From Sthenelais limicola (lineage: Eukaryota > Annelida > Polychaeta > Phyllodocida > Sigalionidae): 64,000 nt of DNA. Below the pieces are notes generated by a model. The model saw nothing but the letters and a program-made list of their open reading frames with translations, was not told where the DNA came from and searched no databases. Each line of letters opens with the position of its first letter. Position 1 is the first letter of the stretch. A program made the translations under genes and the position numbers. The stretch covers positions 141,780,951 to 141,844,950 of the forward strand of contig OW804096.1 in assembly GCA_942159475.1 (NCBI GenBank), written 5' to 3'. Shown here in pieces: positions 10,025-19,804 of this stretch.

Positions 10025-10259
10025 GGGTCAGATTTTCAGAAAATGTACAATTAGCAGCTGTACACATTTAGCAAATTCTGCTAAATTAGGCTGCAATTTG
10101 GCCAATACTAGGTAAATTCAAGTATATTTGGCATTGCATTGATTCTAGCAATCTGTTTGGTTAGGTTGAACTTTATTTTGAACTATATTTTAGTCTGAAA
10201 TATGGGTTATTTGAGAGGATCGGTGAAGGTGAATTGTACATTTTCTGAAAATCTGACCC
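10025..10259 (+). mobile_element. F1 MITE copy, subfamily A
   Basis: Full length with both inverted ends intact. Confidence 0.88.
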
Positions 10260-10439
10260 AATAATGTTATGGTATCCAGGAACTATATGGGTCAGGTCGC
10301 CAAAACATATCAGTTCATCTGAGTGTATGTTGGTGCAAGCTAAGATAGATTTAATTTTTACAAAAATAAAAAAAAAACTAGTCTACGTTCATTTGTATAA
10401 ATATCAGAAGTGAAACAAGGTAGAACATGATATAGTTTA

Positions 10440-10814
10440 GGGTCAAGTCGCCAGAAAATGTACAATTGGTCTTCACCAATCCTCTCAAATATCACAAATT
10501 TAAGACGGAAATCAGGTTCAAAATACAGTTCAACATAACCAGACAGATTTATTGAATGAAAACAATACAGAATATACTCAGATATTCCACGTATTTATCA
10601 ATTTTCACTCTAATTTAGCAAACTTTGGTAAATGTGTTTTCAGACAGAAAATAGGTTCCAAATACAGTTCAACACAACTGAACAGATTGCTTGAATACAG
10701 GCAATTACCAAATATACTCAGATATATCCAGTATTGACAATTTTTCAGTCTAATTTAGCAGAACTTATTAAATATGCGGAGCTGCCAATTGTACATTTTC
10801 TGACGATCTGACCC
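10440..10814 (-). mobile_element. Chimeric double F1 copy
   Basis: 375 bp with one left end (GGTCAAGTCGCCAGAAAATG, the alternative TIR type) and one right end (GACGATCTGACCC). The first part is B-type up to AATTTAGCAAACTTTGGTAAATG. Then interior sequence restarts (TTTTCAGACAGAAAATAGGT) and runs through a second, different subfamily. It looks like a fusion of two copies rather than two adjacent elements. Confidence 0.75.
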
Positions 10815-10961
10815 AGGAACAAATCAAATTGCCTGAACTAGAGTCATGGACCATTGCATCATGCATGATGCCACTGGTTTAAAAATAGTGGAAATACAAT
10901 AAAAACACGTTACATGTATAAACTTTGTGATAAGGTAACGAGTGGTAAACTATACTTATAA

Positions 10962-11195
10962 GGGTCAGATTTTCAGAAAATGTACAATTGGCAGCTGTAC
11001 ACATTTAAGAAATTAGACTAAATTAGGCTGAAAAATGGTCAATACTAAGTAAATTCGGGTATATTAGGCATTGCATTGATTGTAGCAATCGTTTGCTTAG
11101 GTTGAACTGTCTTTTGAACTTTATTTTCGCCTGAAATTAGGGTTATTTGAGAAAATTGGTGAAGGTGAATTGTACATTTTCTGAAAATCTGACCC
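10962..11195 (+). mobile_element. F1 MITE copy, subfamily A
   Basis: Full length. TA lies 3 bp outside each terminus. The interior mixes the A-type middle with a C-like GGCTGAAAAATGG segment. Confidence 0.87.
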
Positions 11196-11683
11196 ATATA
11201 GTTAACATTGGTCATTGCATCAGCCATCACCCTCCACCTCACCATAGGTTCACTACTGGCTCCCTCACTCACTCGTGACCACCAACACTTCACTCACAAT
11301 GTATGATTTAAGAACCAGAGCCACACTTGTAAAAATAAACATAGGTAATAGTGAAAGAAAGAGAGAAGAAAGAAAAATGTGGACAATTCTATTGGAAGAC
11401 ATCTCAGATTGTGTAGAAAAACTGAAAAGGTAAAATATACAAATAGAGATCCATAAAAAAAGTGCAAACACGAATGAAGTCTAAAACAAAGTGAGTTAAT
11501 CGCTTGTGTTTGATCAAGTGAAGTAATTTACCAAGGTTTTTATTTTTTGTTCAAATGCATGAAGAACAGGTTCACAAATTATCCTAGATGTAACAACTCT
11601 GAAAACTGTCTACATGTGAAAGGAATAAAACGACGTCGCAAAAACAAAAAAACACTTCACTCACGAGGTATCCGAAAATCTGC
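11196..11683. other. Unassigned sequence
   Basis: No repeat family or coding signal recognised. The minus-strand frames here have no domain-like features. Confidence 0.4.
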
Positions 11684-11828
11684 AATAGGGGATTTGCATA
11701 GCCGCCATTTTGAATCTTGATTTGCATGGAGTTATGTAAAATGTAAAATCTGTACAAAACATGCCATGTTCAGCATATTTATCAATGTTCAATGCTTTAT
11801 GTTATGTGAAAATCTCAATAAAATTTAT
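11684..11828 (+). mobile_element. F4 MITE, left-part fragment
   Basis: Begins AATAGGGGATTTGCATAGCC and GCCATTTTGAATCTTGATTT and keeps CATGCCATGTTCAGCATATT, then diverges. An AATAAA and a short A-run follow at 11818-11839. Confidence 0.75.
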
Positions 11829-12631
11829 TTAAAAAAAAGTGACCCAGTTTTATGAAGGAATACAATAATCAATGTTTAGAGAAATAGTGTGATAGCATTG
11901 TTACTACTGGGATCTTATAACATCAGTGTGCAACATCAAATTACATCACGATATATCTTTTTTATTCATTTTAGGCAAAGGATAGTTAAGTTTTTTGTTT
12001 TTTTAAAAGAAATTTTATTCAGCTGGTTTCGATGATACATTGATATTCTCACAGACTCATGACAATTATACAATAGGTAGCATTAAGCATAGAGAACATT
12101 TAAGTTTATATCTTTAAGTACATTTAAAGTTAAATAATTCATTTACCGACGCTAGCCAGATTATTAGCACTGACATTTGATATTGTCGGTTCGACACATC
12201 AATGGAACTATTGGTCCACAATTCATATAATATTTACACAAGTTTTTTGGAGTTTTTTGGTCAACTCCTCACATTGTACAAGATAATGAAATACACATGT
12301 TCAGTACGATTATTAAAAACAACAGGGCTTCAAGGAATTTAATTCTTTTCACCACAATTTTCCTCACCGATCGCTTAGATATTTTGTCCTCGACGAATAC
12401 GCTACATCAAAAGAAAAAATACGTGATATCCAGCTTTTTACCAGTCCAATCCAGATGTTTACGCACGTTGCCATCTTTAAAAAATAAATTGATATAGTAA
12501 GAACAGGAAACTAAGCTTACATAAACATTTTCCCTAATTCCATTGAGTTCAAGCGAAACAAACAATGGTTACGACCACCAGACTGTTATTAGGGCCTACC
12601 CTGTAAAATCATCATTCTCTGAAGTTACTTA
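11829..12631. other. Unassigned sequence, possible retroposon 3' end
   Basis: AT-rich with no gene seen. At about 11990-12030, TTTTTAAAAGAAATTTTATT is the reverse complement of an AATAAA plus A-rich tail, so a minus-strand retroposon end is possible. Confidence 0.35.
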
Positions 12632-12827
12632 AGGGTGGTCTCCACTGGCTGTGGTAAGCTCTGCGGTAAGCCATGAGGGTGTTGTGCTGGTTCTGTAGGT
12701 GGAGAGGAATGACAAGGTCCTGCCTATGGATCACTGGCCATGGGGGCAGGACCTCGCCACTTCTCACCATTACAGCACCATCGCAAGGCTTACCGCAGAG
12801 CTTACCGCAGCCAGTGGAGACCACCCT
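12632..12827. mobile_element. PIF/Harbinger-like foldback MITE
   Basis: 196 bp with inverted repeats of about 41 bp differing at about one position (left start AGGGTGGTCTCCACTGGCTG; right end is its complement). The interior continues to pair imperfectly (AAGGTCCTGCC with GGCAGGACCT), so nearly the whole element is a hairpin. The trinucleotide TTA flanks both sides (12629-12631 and 12828-12830), the target duplication usual for PIF/Harbinger elements. No coding capacity. Confidence 0.8.
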
Positions 12828-12879
12828 TTAGTCAACATTGGAGAGCCTTATAAAGACAGGTATTTATTATCTGGCTTCT

Positions 12880-12972
12880 ACAAGCTGTTTACATTGTTTG
12901 ATTTTGAACGAGATTTTCGTCTAAAATTTCGGTTATTTGAGAGGATTGGTGAAGGTGAATTGTACATTTCAC
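12880..12972 (+). mobile_element. F1 right-end fragment
   Basis: GATTTTCGTCTAAAATTTCG, GAGAGGATTGGTGAAGGTGA and TTGTACATTT are typical of the F1 right half. The left half and terminal CTGACCC are absent. Confidence 0.75.
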
Positions 12973-13101
12973 ATTTTTTAACCACTTGAGCAAGCCACCA
13001 ATGCACGTGCATCCTGCATGCTATCCTACACGTGTGCAATGGACCACATACATGTACATGTATGATGCAATGACATGTTAGAACCTAAAGTACTCAATTA
13101 C

Positions 13102-13625
13102 TCAACAAACTAATTTCAACAAACTTTCGGCCTTCCCCTTAGCAGCATCCTTTCGATCTTGGGTGTGCTGGATGTTGGTGGCCTTGACGGCATTGGTCAG
13201 TGTGGTAATAGCGTCCATTTGATGCCTGCTTGCTTCGCTAGCCTTGTCTTGTTGGAGGTCTTCTCTTGCCTGATTGTCATCTCTCTGTTGGGTGAGCAAA
13301 GTGGTGAGAAGATTCGTCATGTTGTCATTCATGGTAGCAGTTATGGCCACAATTATAGTGGCCATGTCTGGCTGTAGGTTTTGCGCTGGATTTTGTGGCT
13401 GGCCTCAAAGTCCTATCCAAATATTTGCACCAATTGCTGCCGTTGTCGGTGTAGGCAGCGATTCTGTAGTAGAAGTTGTATCAGCTGTGGTGGTAGTTTT
13501 GCTCTTCTGGGTATTCTTCAGGCATTTTCATTCTTTCTTCTCCTCTACTTTTCTCCTTTGTTCTTGACGGCATTGTTCAGCTTCGAGGCGTTCCTGTTTA
13601 GATTGCCTCAAATTGAACATTTATA
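13102..13625 (-). pseudogene. Decayed coiled-coil protein gene, unknown family
   Basis: Reading leftward from an ATG at about 13623, a plausible charged helical stretch (KQERLEAEQCRQEQ region) breaks at a frameshift near 13520-13545. The next frame is a Thr/Ser/Pro-rich linker that meets an in-frame TGA at 13405-13407. The same frame then continues for about 100 codons, ending at 13102. That last part (from MATIIVAITATMND) is polar and rich in Gln, Asp, Lys and Ala and looks like a coiled coil. One frameshift and one stop suggest decay. Separate exons of a live gene are possible, but I see no clear splice sites. I do not recognise the family; a transposon-encoded protein is one possibility. 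Confidence 0.4.
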
Positions 13626-15240
13626 GGCACTAGAATTGATGGTTCTCTACCAATATGCTATACGTAGTGTAACACAGATTGATGAAGGAGAAATAACATA
13701 GGGTATCATAGTGTAGTTTATTCCTGGTTAGATGTTAAGTGATGCAAGGGGCAACAGTACCCTCATATATATGTGAGGGCAGCACGTGCCTGAAGGCAAG
13801 GTGCCCCCTGATTGGATGGTGAAGTGGGCCAATCAATATTTAATTACAATCAGCAGGGTTTGCGTCAGCATGCAGATAACATGTAAAGTGAATGAAAAAT
13901 TTAGGTAGGTTCCCTTATGTAACCATAAGGTATAACAGTAGTGCCTGCCTGTCATTCAAAGCTGGGGTTAGCTCTCAGTCACAGTGCAGTGAGTGACAGA
14001 GTAGTCTCTATCAAATTTGGGGTCTTCCAGTCCTAACGTTTCCTCCAAACCACTCATTTTCTTGTTATTTTCTAATGATTATATATATCTATTAAAGTGT
14101 AACATAATGAGAAAATTATGACTTAAAATGGATAGGACATTTTAAAAATGCCCTTTTTCTCATAGACTCCCATATCAAATAGCTTTTTACATTAAAGATT
14201 TTTTTTATTTTAAACTGAAATAACAAATATATAGTGTGGAAACCTCCTAAAAATATTTACATTTGAATTGTACTCGATATGGTGTACAAAGTGTGAAAAA
14301 ACCAGGCTGATACCTAAATTACTTTTAGAAATAACCTCTATCCTTATGAAGATACGAAAGATGTGTGTAGATAAGAACAGTGTACTGTAGTAAGAGTTTG
14401 GTATCCACTAAATGTAGTTTTCTCATTATTACCTAACTACAAAATAGCAAAGCATCCTGTGATGGTCTCATGTCATTTTCTTCTTCTTGGGATATGTAAG
14501 CATAATAAAAAATAACCTGTAAACATTTTTTGTACATACTTCTCTATTTGACCTAATTTTCCTAACTAAATAGGTCAAATTAATAGGTCAAACTGTAAAA
14601 ATGTCATAATCATAATATTAAAACATTATGAAATATACACAAAATAGCATGGGGTTTCATAAAGATGGTTCATTTAGGTATTAAAAGGGTATATTTTATT
14701 TATTTAGGAATTAAAAAATATTTTTTAACTTTTTTTTTTCAAATGGTCATAACTTTTTTTGCCCAAAGGTTACATCGTTGCATCCGGCAGATTTGAAATC
14801 AAGAGATTCAGGAGATATAGAATCACTCAAAAAACGTCGTATGGACGCCAAAGCAAGGTTCACCCCTCTGGCCACTGGACTAAATGGAGTACATTACATC
14901 ATTTGCTCACGAGACCAGTGATTAGGGAAGGAGGCCACGCTTGTTCTTTTTTAATCAATTTTATTGGCGAAGTTTCACATTATCGTGATAGTTCTCATTC
15001 CCAAGTAAACATTAGCAGAAAGAATACATCGAGGATAATTTAAATTATTTAAGTTCATTGTAACTCTAGTAATGTTATTACTAGTAGTAAATATTTATAT
15101 TAATAAGTTTGATAATCAAACAAATCTAAACAGACATGCCCTGGTTTCACCTGCAGTATTTGTTATTTGTTAAAACTAAGGATAGTTTCCTATTGTTGAG
15201 CAATTTCTCATATTATAACTTCACTCTATGGATTACGTTA
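13626..15240. other. Unassigned AT-rich sequence
   Basis: No family recognised. The plus-strand frame at 14759-15043 has no recognisable domain. TAGGTCAAATTAATAGGTCAAA is a short local direct repeat near 14570. TCAATTTTATTGGCGAAGTT near 14955 again resembles a minus-strand AATAAA-bearing 3' end. Confidence 0.35.
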
Positions 15241-15345
15241 GTAGATTATTGTTATAATTTAAATTAGATCAGGCAATGCTGAGAATGTCATCACTGATGA
15301 AATGTACCTGATTAAAATATCTTTCAAATCAAATCAAATCAAATG
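15241..15345 (+). repeat. LINE 3'-tail remnant
   Basis: GAAATGTACCTGATTAAAAT is followed by three to four AAATC pentanucleotides, the short tandem 3' tail typical of several non-LTR retrotransposon clades. No upstream coding part remains. Confidence 0.4.
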
Positions 15346-15510
15346 GTTTAGCAGTGTGATTAAACTTGGTCGTAATGAAAGAAAAGTTTAAAGTGAAACA
15401 GATCTAGAACGAGTAAGGAAAATCATAATTATGCCAATTTACGAACTTGTCACCCCACAGTATATAACTGTTCAGAAGGCAGCCCTACACATTTAGTAAA
15501 TTCTGCTAAA

Positions 15511-15856
15511 TAGGGGAGTTGCATAGCCGCCATTTTGAATCTTAATTCGCATGGAATTATGGGACTAATGGTACAGTCTAAAATCTATAGAAAACATGTC
15601 ATGTTCAGCATGGGATATTTATCAATGCTCTAATGTCAATATCCATGTGTTATACATGTTTCCATGAAACAAGCCTCCATCGTTCCCATCATGCATTTGG
15701 TTTTTATAGAAAATTTATAAAAGCTGTGATATTGGTGAAAACATTCTAGCAATTTTTTATAAAAATGTTCCCAAATATTCGTATGTCATATTTCTTCAAA
15801 ATCCATCCCATGATGCACTGTACCAGACATGCGCAGTGGCACATGCAAGTCCCCTA
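15511..15856 (+). mobile_element. F4 MITE, nested in F1
   Basis: Full length, from TAGGGGAGTTGCATAGCCGC to GACATGCGCAGTGGCACATG plus CAAGTCCCCTA. The host word TTCTGCTAAA is present on both sides (15501-15510 and 15857-15866), an upper bound of about 10 bp on the target duplication; the element ends overlap the host AAAT, so the exact length is ambiguous. Confidence 0.85.
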
Positions 15857-16001
15857 TTCTGCTAAATTCTGCTAATAAATGATAAATGCTAGGTATATCT
15901 GAGTGTATTTGATATTGTCTTGAATCTGAAAGCCTGCTCGGTTATGTTAATTTGTAATTTGACCCACATTCATTCTTAAATCTGGGTTATTTGAGAAGAT
16001 T

Positions 16002-16185
16002 TCTCAGATCAGATAACAATGGTGTGTCAGTGATTAGACGCCTACTTCGCAAATCGGTGTCCTAATGGGAATATGGGAATGGGAACATTTTGCGCTCTTA
16101 ATGGAATTATAATGGCAATTTGCGGTTTGGGGCAAGAGGCTTTCCTTCAGTTTGAAGGAACTCTCTAAACTCTGAGCCTAGACTG
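16002..16185 (-). mobile_element. F2 MITE, nested in F1
   Basis: Runs from TCTCAGATCAGATAACAATG to CTGAGCCTAGACTG and has lost about 18 bp of its left end. It splits F1 between GAGAAGATT and TGAAGGAG. Confidence 0.83.
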
Positions 16186-16217
16186 TGAAGGAGAATTGTA
16201 CATTTTCAGACAACTTC

Positions 16218-17135
16218 ACTGCCACTGATGGCTACCCACCCAAACCAAACATGGCCACCAAAATTAAAAAGGAAAAAAAAGGAAAAAAGCACTGAAGGGT
16301 GTTTTGATTGGCCCATTGATCCGGGAACTTGGCAAAGAATTGTTCCAAATGATTTCCAGACATCCTTCCAGACATCCTTGAGCATTAATTGTATTTCAAT
16401 TGTAAAATAAACTCCTGTATAACTCCATTGTTACGCTCCTCTACCCAATTTCAACAAGCTCTGATTTCTATTCAACCTAAATGAACCTATACAGAGTTGC
16501 AATAGGTTCCAAGAATTGTTTAGAGAATAGGACGGTTATAATGGAAGGTCCGGTATGATTGGACAAGTCAAGTCAAAGCATGTTGGGGAGGTAACTTTTT
16601 TTTTCGACAAAATCTTTATTCAGCGGTATGTACAATATAACCAGACAAACAGTCTCGCTCCAAGGAGCGGTATTCCTCATGCCCTGAACTTATTGGACTG
16701 ATATTCAAAGCCGAAATTGAGGTGGGTGAGACACATACTACATGCATTTCAATGCAATCGAGATGTTACTTTAATTTTGAAAACACTTTTTGCTATTGAA
16801 CTAGATTCATTATCCCTTTTGATCTCGACCTAATTAAGAGACTCTAAGTATATATGATTAGATGGAAAAAAGACATATAAATGAATTTTATAACTTACAT
16901 TCGTTTACCCCTCCCCCGCCGCTCCCCCCCCCCCTCCCCGACTCCCCCCCCCCCCCCCGACCCCCACGCAGGCTCTGCATTTTATCTTTTTTTAACAGTT
17001 TTATTTCGTGAAACATTTACTATGTGATACATTTCATTGTACGAACTTTACTGATACTAATACAAATTAAAGTAATATAAATATCATCCAGTTTATTTTT
17101 GGAACTATAGAAACATTCCTGTGAGAATATTTTCC
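16218..17135. other. Unassigned sequence with a C-rich tract
   Basis: 16906-16972 is a C-run (CCCCCCCCCC with CCG and ACT interruptions), G-quadruplex-prone on the minus strand. Two stretches read like minus-strand retroposon tails: TTTTTTTTCGACAAAATCTT near 16598, and TTTTTTTAACAGTTTTATTT near 16986. No gene seen. Confidence 0.4.
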
Positions 17136-17323
17136 GAGTCTAGGCCCATAGTTGAAAGAATCCCTCCAAACTGAGGGAAAGCCTCTACAGCTTCAAACTA
17201 CAAAATGCCATTAGAAACCCTTTATGACGCCTACTCCTGGACCAGAAAAGTCATTAGCGAAGTAGGCGTCCAATCACTGTGATACCATTCTTATCAGATA
17301 TGAGAGGTGCTGAGCCTAGACTG
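17136..17323 (+). mobile_element. F2 MITE copy
   Basis: Nearly full length, from GAGTCTAGGCCCATAG to TGAGCCTAGACTG, with one internal block shortened. Flanks TTCC and TTCG nearly match. Confidence 0.83.
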
Positions 17324-17362
17324 TTCGTTGGAAGTACATTCCACTACATTACTAGTTCTAGC

Positions 17363-17584
17363 GGGTCAGATCTTCAGAAAATGTACAATTGGCCTTCCAT
17401 AACCCAAACTAAGGAGGAAAATCAGGTTCAAAATACAGTTCAACATAACCAGACAGATTTATAGAATGAATACAATACAGAATATACTCAGATATACCTA
17501 GTATTTAACAATTTTTACTCTAATCTAGCAGGATCTGAGGGATTTGTAGAACTGTAGATTGTGCATTTTCTGAAAACCTGACCC
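17363..17584 (-). mobile_element. F1 MITE copy, subfamily B
   Basis: Full ends, with a small internal deletion after the left TIR (ACAATTGGCCTTCCATAACC). Confidence 0.85.
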
Positions 17585-17623
17585 TACATTTCCTATCCAA
17601 TACAGTCAATGAGAAAGACTAAA

Positions 17624-17828
17624 CAGTCTAGGCCCAAAGTTGAGAGAGTCCCTCCAAACGAAGGGAAAGCCTCTCCCCTCAAACCACAAAGTGCCATCAT
17701 AATTCCATTAAGTCTGCAAAATGTCATTATATTCCCATTAGAAAGCCCATTCCTTGGCCAGAAAACCGATTAGCGAAGTAGGCTAACATACCATTCTTAT
17801 ATGATCTGAGAGTTTGGACCTAGAGTGT
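17624..17828 (+). mobile_element. F2 MITE copy with exact 4-bp TSD
   Basis: Full length, from CAGTCTAGGCCCAAAGTTGA to GGACCTAGAGTG. TAAA occurs immediately before and after it. Confidence 0.9.
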
Positions 17829-18052
17829 AAAGAATATAACGACAGAAAATGATAAAATATTGATTAAATGCTATTTATTCATAATGCTAGTCAAAGATTA
17901 CTAAACATATTCAATGTTCTTTAAACATTTAACTTTGAGTTAAATATATGTTCCTAACATAATTATAGGTTAGATTAGGTTAGTTAGTTATATGATTTTA
18001 TCCAAAGTTTTTAACGCACAAAAAGGAAATGGGATATTTTATTGTCATAACA

Positions 18053-18337
18053 TAAATTCTATCATACCATCTCTCTCCCTTCTTCTCTATCTCTATTTCC
18101 TGGGTAAGACCATAAAGTGCCTTTCTGTCTCTTTCCCTGTCTCTCTCTCCCTTGTTCTCTATCTCTATTTCCTGGATAAGACCATAAAGTGCCTTTCTAT
18201 CTCTTTTTCTCTGTCTCTCTCCCTTCTTCTCTATCTCTACTTCCTGGGTAAGACCATAAAGTGCCTTTCTGTCTCTTTTTCCCTGTACCTCTCTCCCTTC
18301 TTCTCTATCTCTATTTCCTGGGTAAGATCATAAACTG
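18053..18337 (+). repeat. 72-bp pyrimidine-rich tandem repeat, four units
   Basis: The word CATAAAGTGC recurs at 18111, 18183 and 18255 (exact 72-bp spacing), with a fourth, changed unit (CATAAACTGC) near 18329. Units also hold CTATCTCTATTTCCTGGGTA. The array merges directly into the following satellite. Confidence 0.9.
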
Positions 18338-19173
18338 CCTCCCTCTCAGCTCTCCCGCCCTTAGTATAACCATCTTAAATGTGTTGATAAGGGCATAAAG
18401 CAACCAATCTCACTCACTCACTCCCTCTCAGCTCTCCCGCCCTGGATATAACCTAAAATGTGTTGATAAGGCTGTAAAGCAACCGATCTCACTCACTCAC
18501 TCCCTCTCAGCTCTCCCACCCTTGATATAACCATCTTAAATGTGTTGATAAGGGCGTAAAGAAACCAATCTCACTCACTCCCTCTCAGCTCTCCCGGCCT
18601 GGATATAACCTTCAATGTGTTGATAAGGCTGTAAAGCAACCAATCTCACTGCCTCCCTCTAAGCTCTCCCACCCTTAGTATAACCATCTTAAATGTGTTG
18701 ATCAGGGCGTAAAGCAACCAATCTCACTCACTCACTCCCTCTCAGCTCTCCCACCCTTGATATAACCATCTTAAATATGTTGATAAGGGCATAAAGCAAC
18801 CAATCTCACTCACTCACTCCCTCTCAGCTCTCCCACCCTTGATATAACCATCTTAAATATGTTGATAAGGGCGTAAAGATACCAATCTCACTCACTCACT
18901 CCCTCTCAGCTCTCCCGCCCTTGATATAACCTTCAATGTGTTGATAAGGGTGTAAAGCAACCAATCTCACTCACTCCCTCCCTCTCAGCTCTCCCGCCCT
19001 TGATATAACCTTCAATGTGTTGATAAGGGTGTAAAGCAACCAATCTCACTGCCTCCCTCTAAACTCTCCTACCCTTGATATAACCATCTTGAATGTGTTG
19101 ATTAGGGCATAAAGCAACCAAACTCACTCACTCACTCCCTCTCAGCTCTCCCACCCTTGATATAACCATATTA
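18338..19173 (+). repeat. About 80-bp satellite, left arm
   Basis: About ten units of 76-82 bp, each with CTCTCAGCTCTCCCGCCCTT, GATATAACCATCTTAAATGT and GTTGATAAGGGCGTAAAGCA followed by CAATCTCACTCACTCAC. Units alternate between an ATCTTAAATG and a CTTCAATG version. The array is interrupted at 19173/19174 by the Ngaro-like element and resumes at 23451. Confidence 0.92.
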
Positions 19174-19392
19174 ACACAACACGGGGTTGGTTCAAAAGGA
19201 GTTTATTAAAACTCATCTACAAAATATGCGCATGCCAATGAAGGCTAGTACAGCAAGGTACATATATATAGCGATGTAATTAGCAATGCAATACAAATAG
19301 AGATAATGACATAACAATAGCAATTATCGAAATATCAGCAAAAGTTCAGTTCATTAGATGTAAACATAACTGGGTGACGCCCCCTTGACCCC
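19174..19392 (-). repeat. Ngaro split direct repeat B2
   Basis: 219 bp, starting ACACAACACGGGGTTGGTTC on the plus strand. Identical by eye to 19561-19779 at an offset of exactly 387 bp. Forms the 3' extremity of the element. Confidence 0.93.
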
Positions 19393-19443
19393 CTCTCGCC
19401 CTCAGAGAGGGATAAGCACAGGAGAGTGGATGGGGTGGAGGTG

Positions 19444-19560
19444 GACCGCTGCTGCTGCTGACCCTGGAGTGACGCTCCCTCCTAGGGTCGGGACACGTGA
19501 GCGCCCCTGGCGGTGCCCATGTGGGCTAAATGAGTTTTATGTTCCACAAAACTTCCTTTA
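19444..19560 (-). repeat. Ngaro split direct repeat A2
   Basis: 117 bp from GACCGCTGCTGCTGCTGACC to ACAAAACTTCCTTTA. Identical by eye to A1 at 23334-23450. Its junction with B1 (TTTA|ACAC) is the same joint a circular intermediate of the element would have. Confidence 0.93.
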
Positions 19561-19779
19561 ACACAACACGGGGTTGGTTCAAAAGGAGTTTATTAAAACT
19601 CATCTACAAAATATGCGCATGCCAATGAAGGCTAGTACAGCAAGGTACATATATATAGCGATGTAATTAGCAATGCAATACAAATAGAGATAATGACATA
19701 ACAATAGCAATTATCGAAATATCAGCAAAAGTTCAGTTCATTAGATGTAAACATAACTGGGTGACGCCCCCTTGACCCC
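19561..19779 (-). repeat. Ngaro split direct repeat B1
   Basis: 219 bp copy lying just downstream of the recombinase stop codon in element orientation. It holds TTTATTAAAACTCATCTAC, whose complement supplies AATAAA-like sequence near the transcript end. Confidence 0.93.
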
Positions 19780-19804
19780 AAGACCCTTGTTGTAGTGTAG
19801 TGAT

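Larger units (their letters stand above)
15470..16217 (+). mobile_element. F1 copy split by F4 and F2 insertions
   Basis: One F1 element survives in three pieces: about 15470-15510, about 15867-16001 and 16186-16217. Read together they follow F1 order (CTACACATTTAGTAAATTCT, then GCTAGGTATATCTGAGTGTA and GGGTTATTTGAGAAGATT, then TGAAGGAGAATTGTACATTT). Its left end is eroded (ATAACTGTTCAGAAGG). Two younger elements interrupt it. Confidence 0.85.

Noticed and set aside
13000..13070. ACATGTACATGT palindromes and CACGTG words as an E-box regulatory cluster
   Set aside because: The motifs are short and common in such DNA, with no neighbouring gene to support a role.
18053..19173. Possible CRISPR-like array because of regularly spaced repeats
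   Set aside because: Units repeat along their whole length with no unique spacers, and the setting is eukaryotic. It is a satellite.
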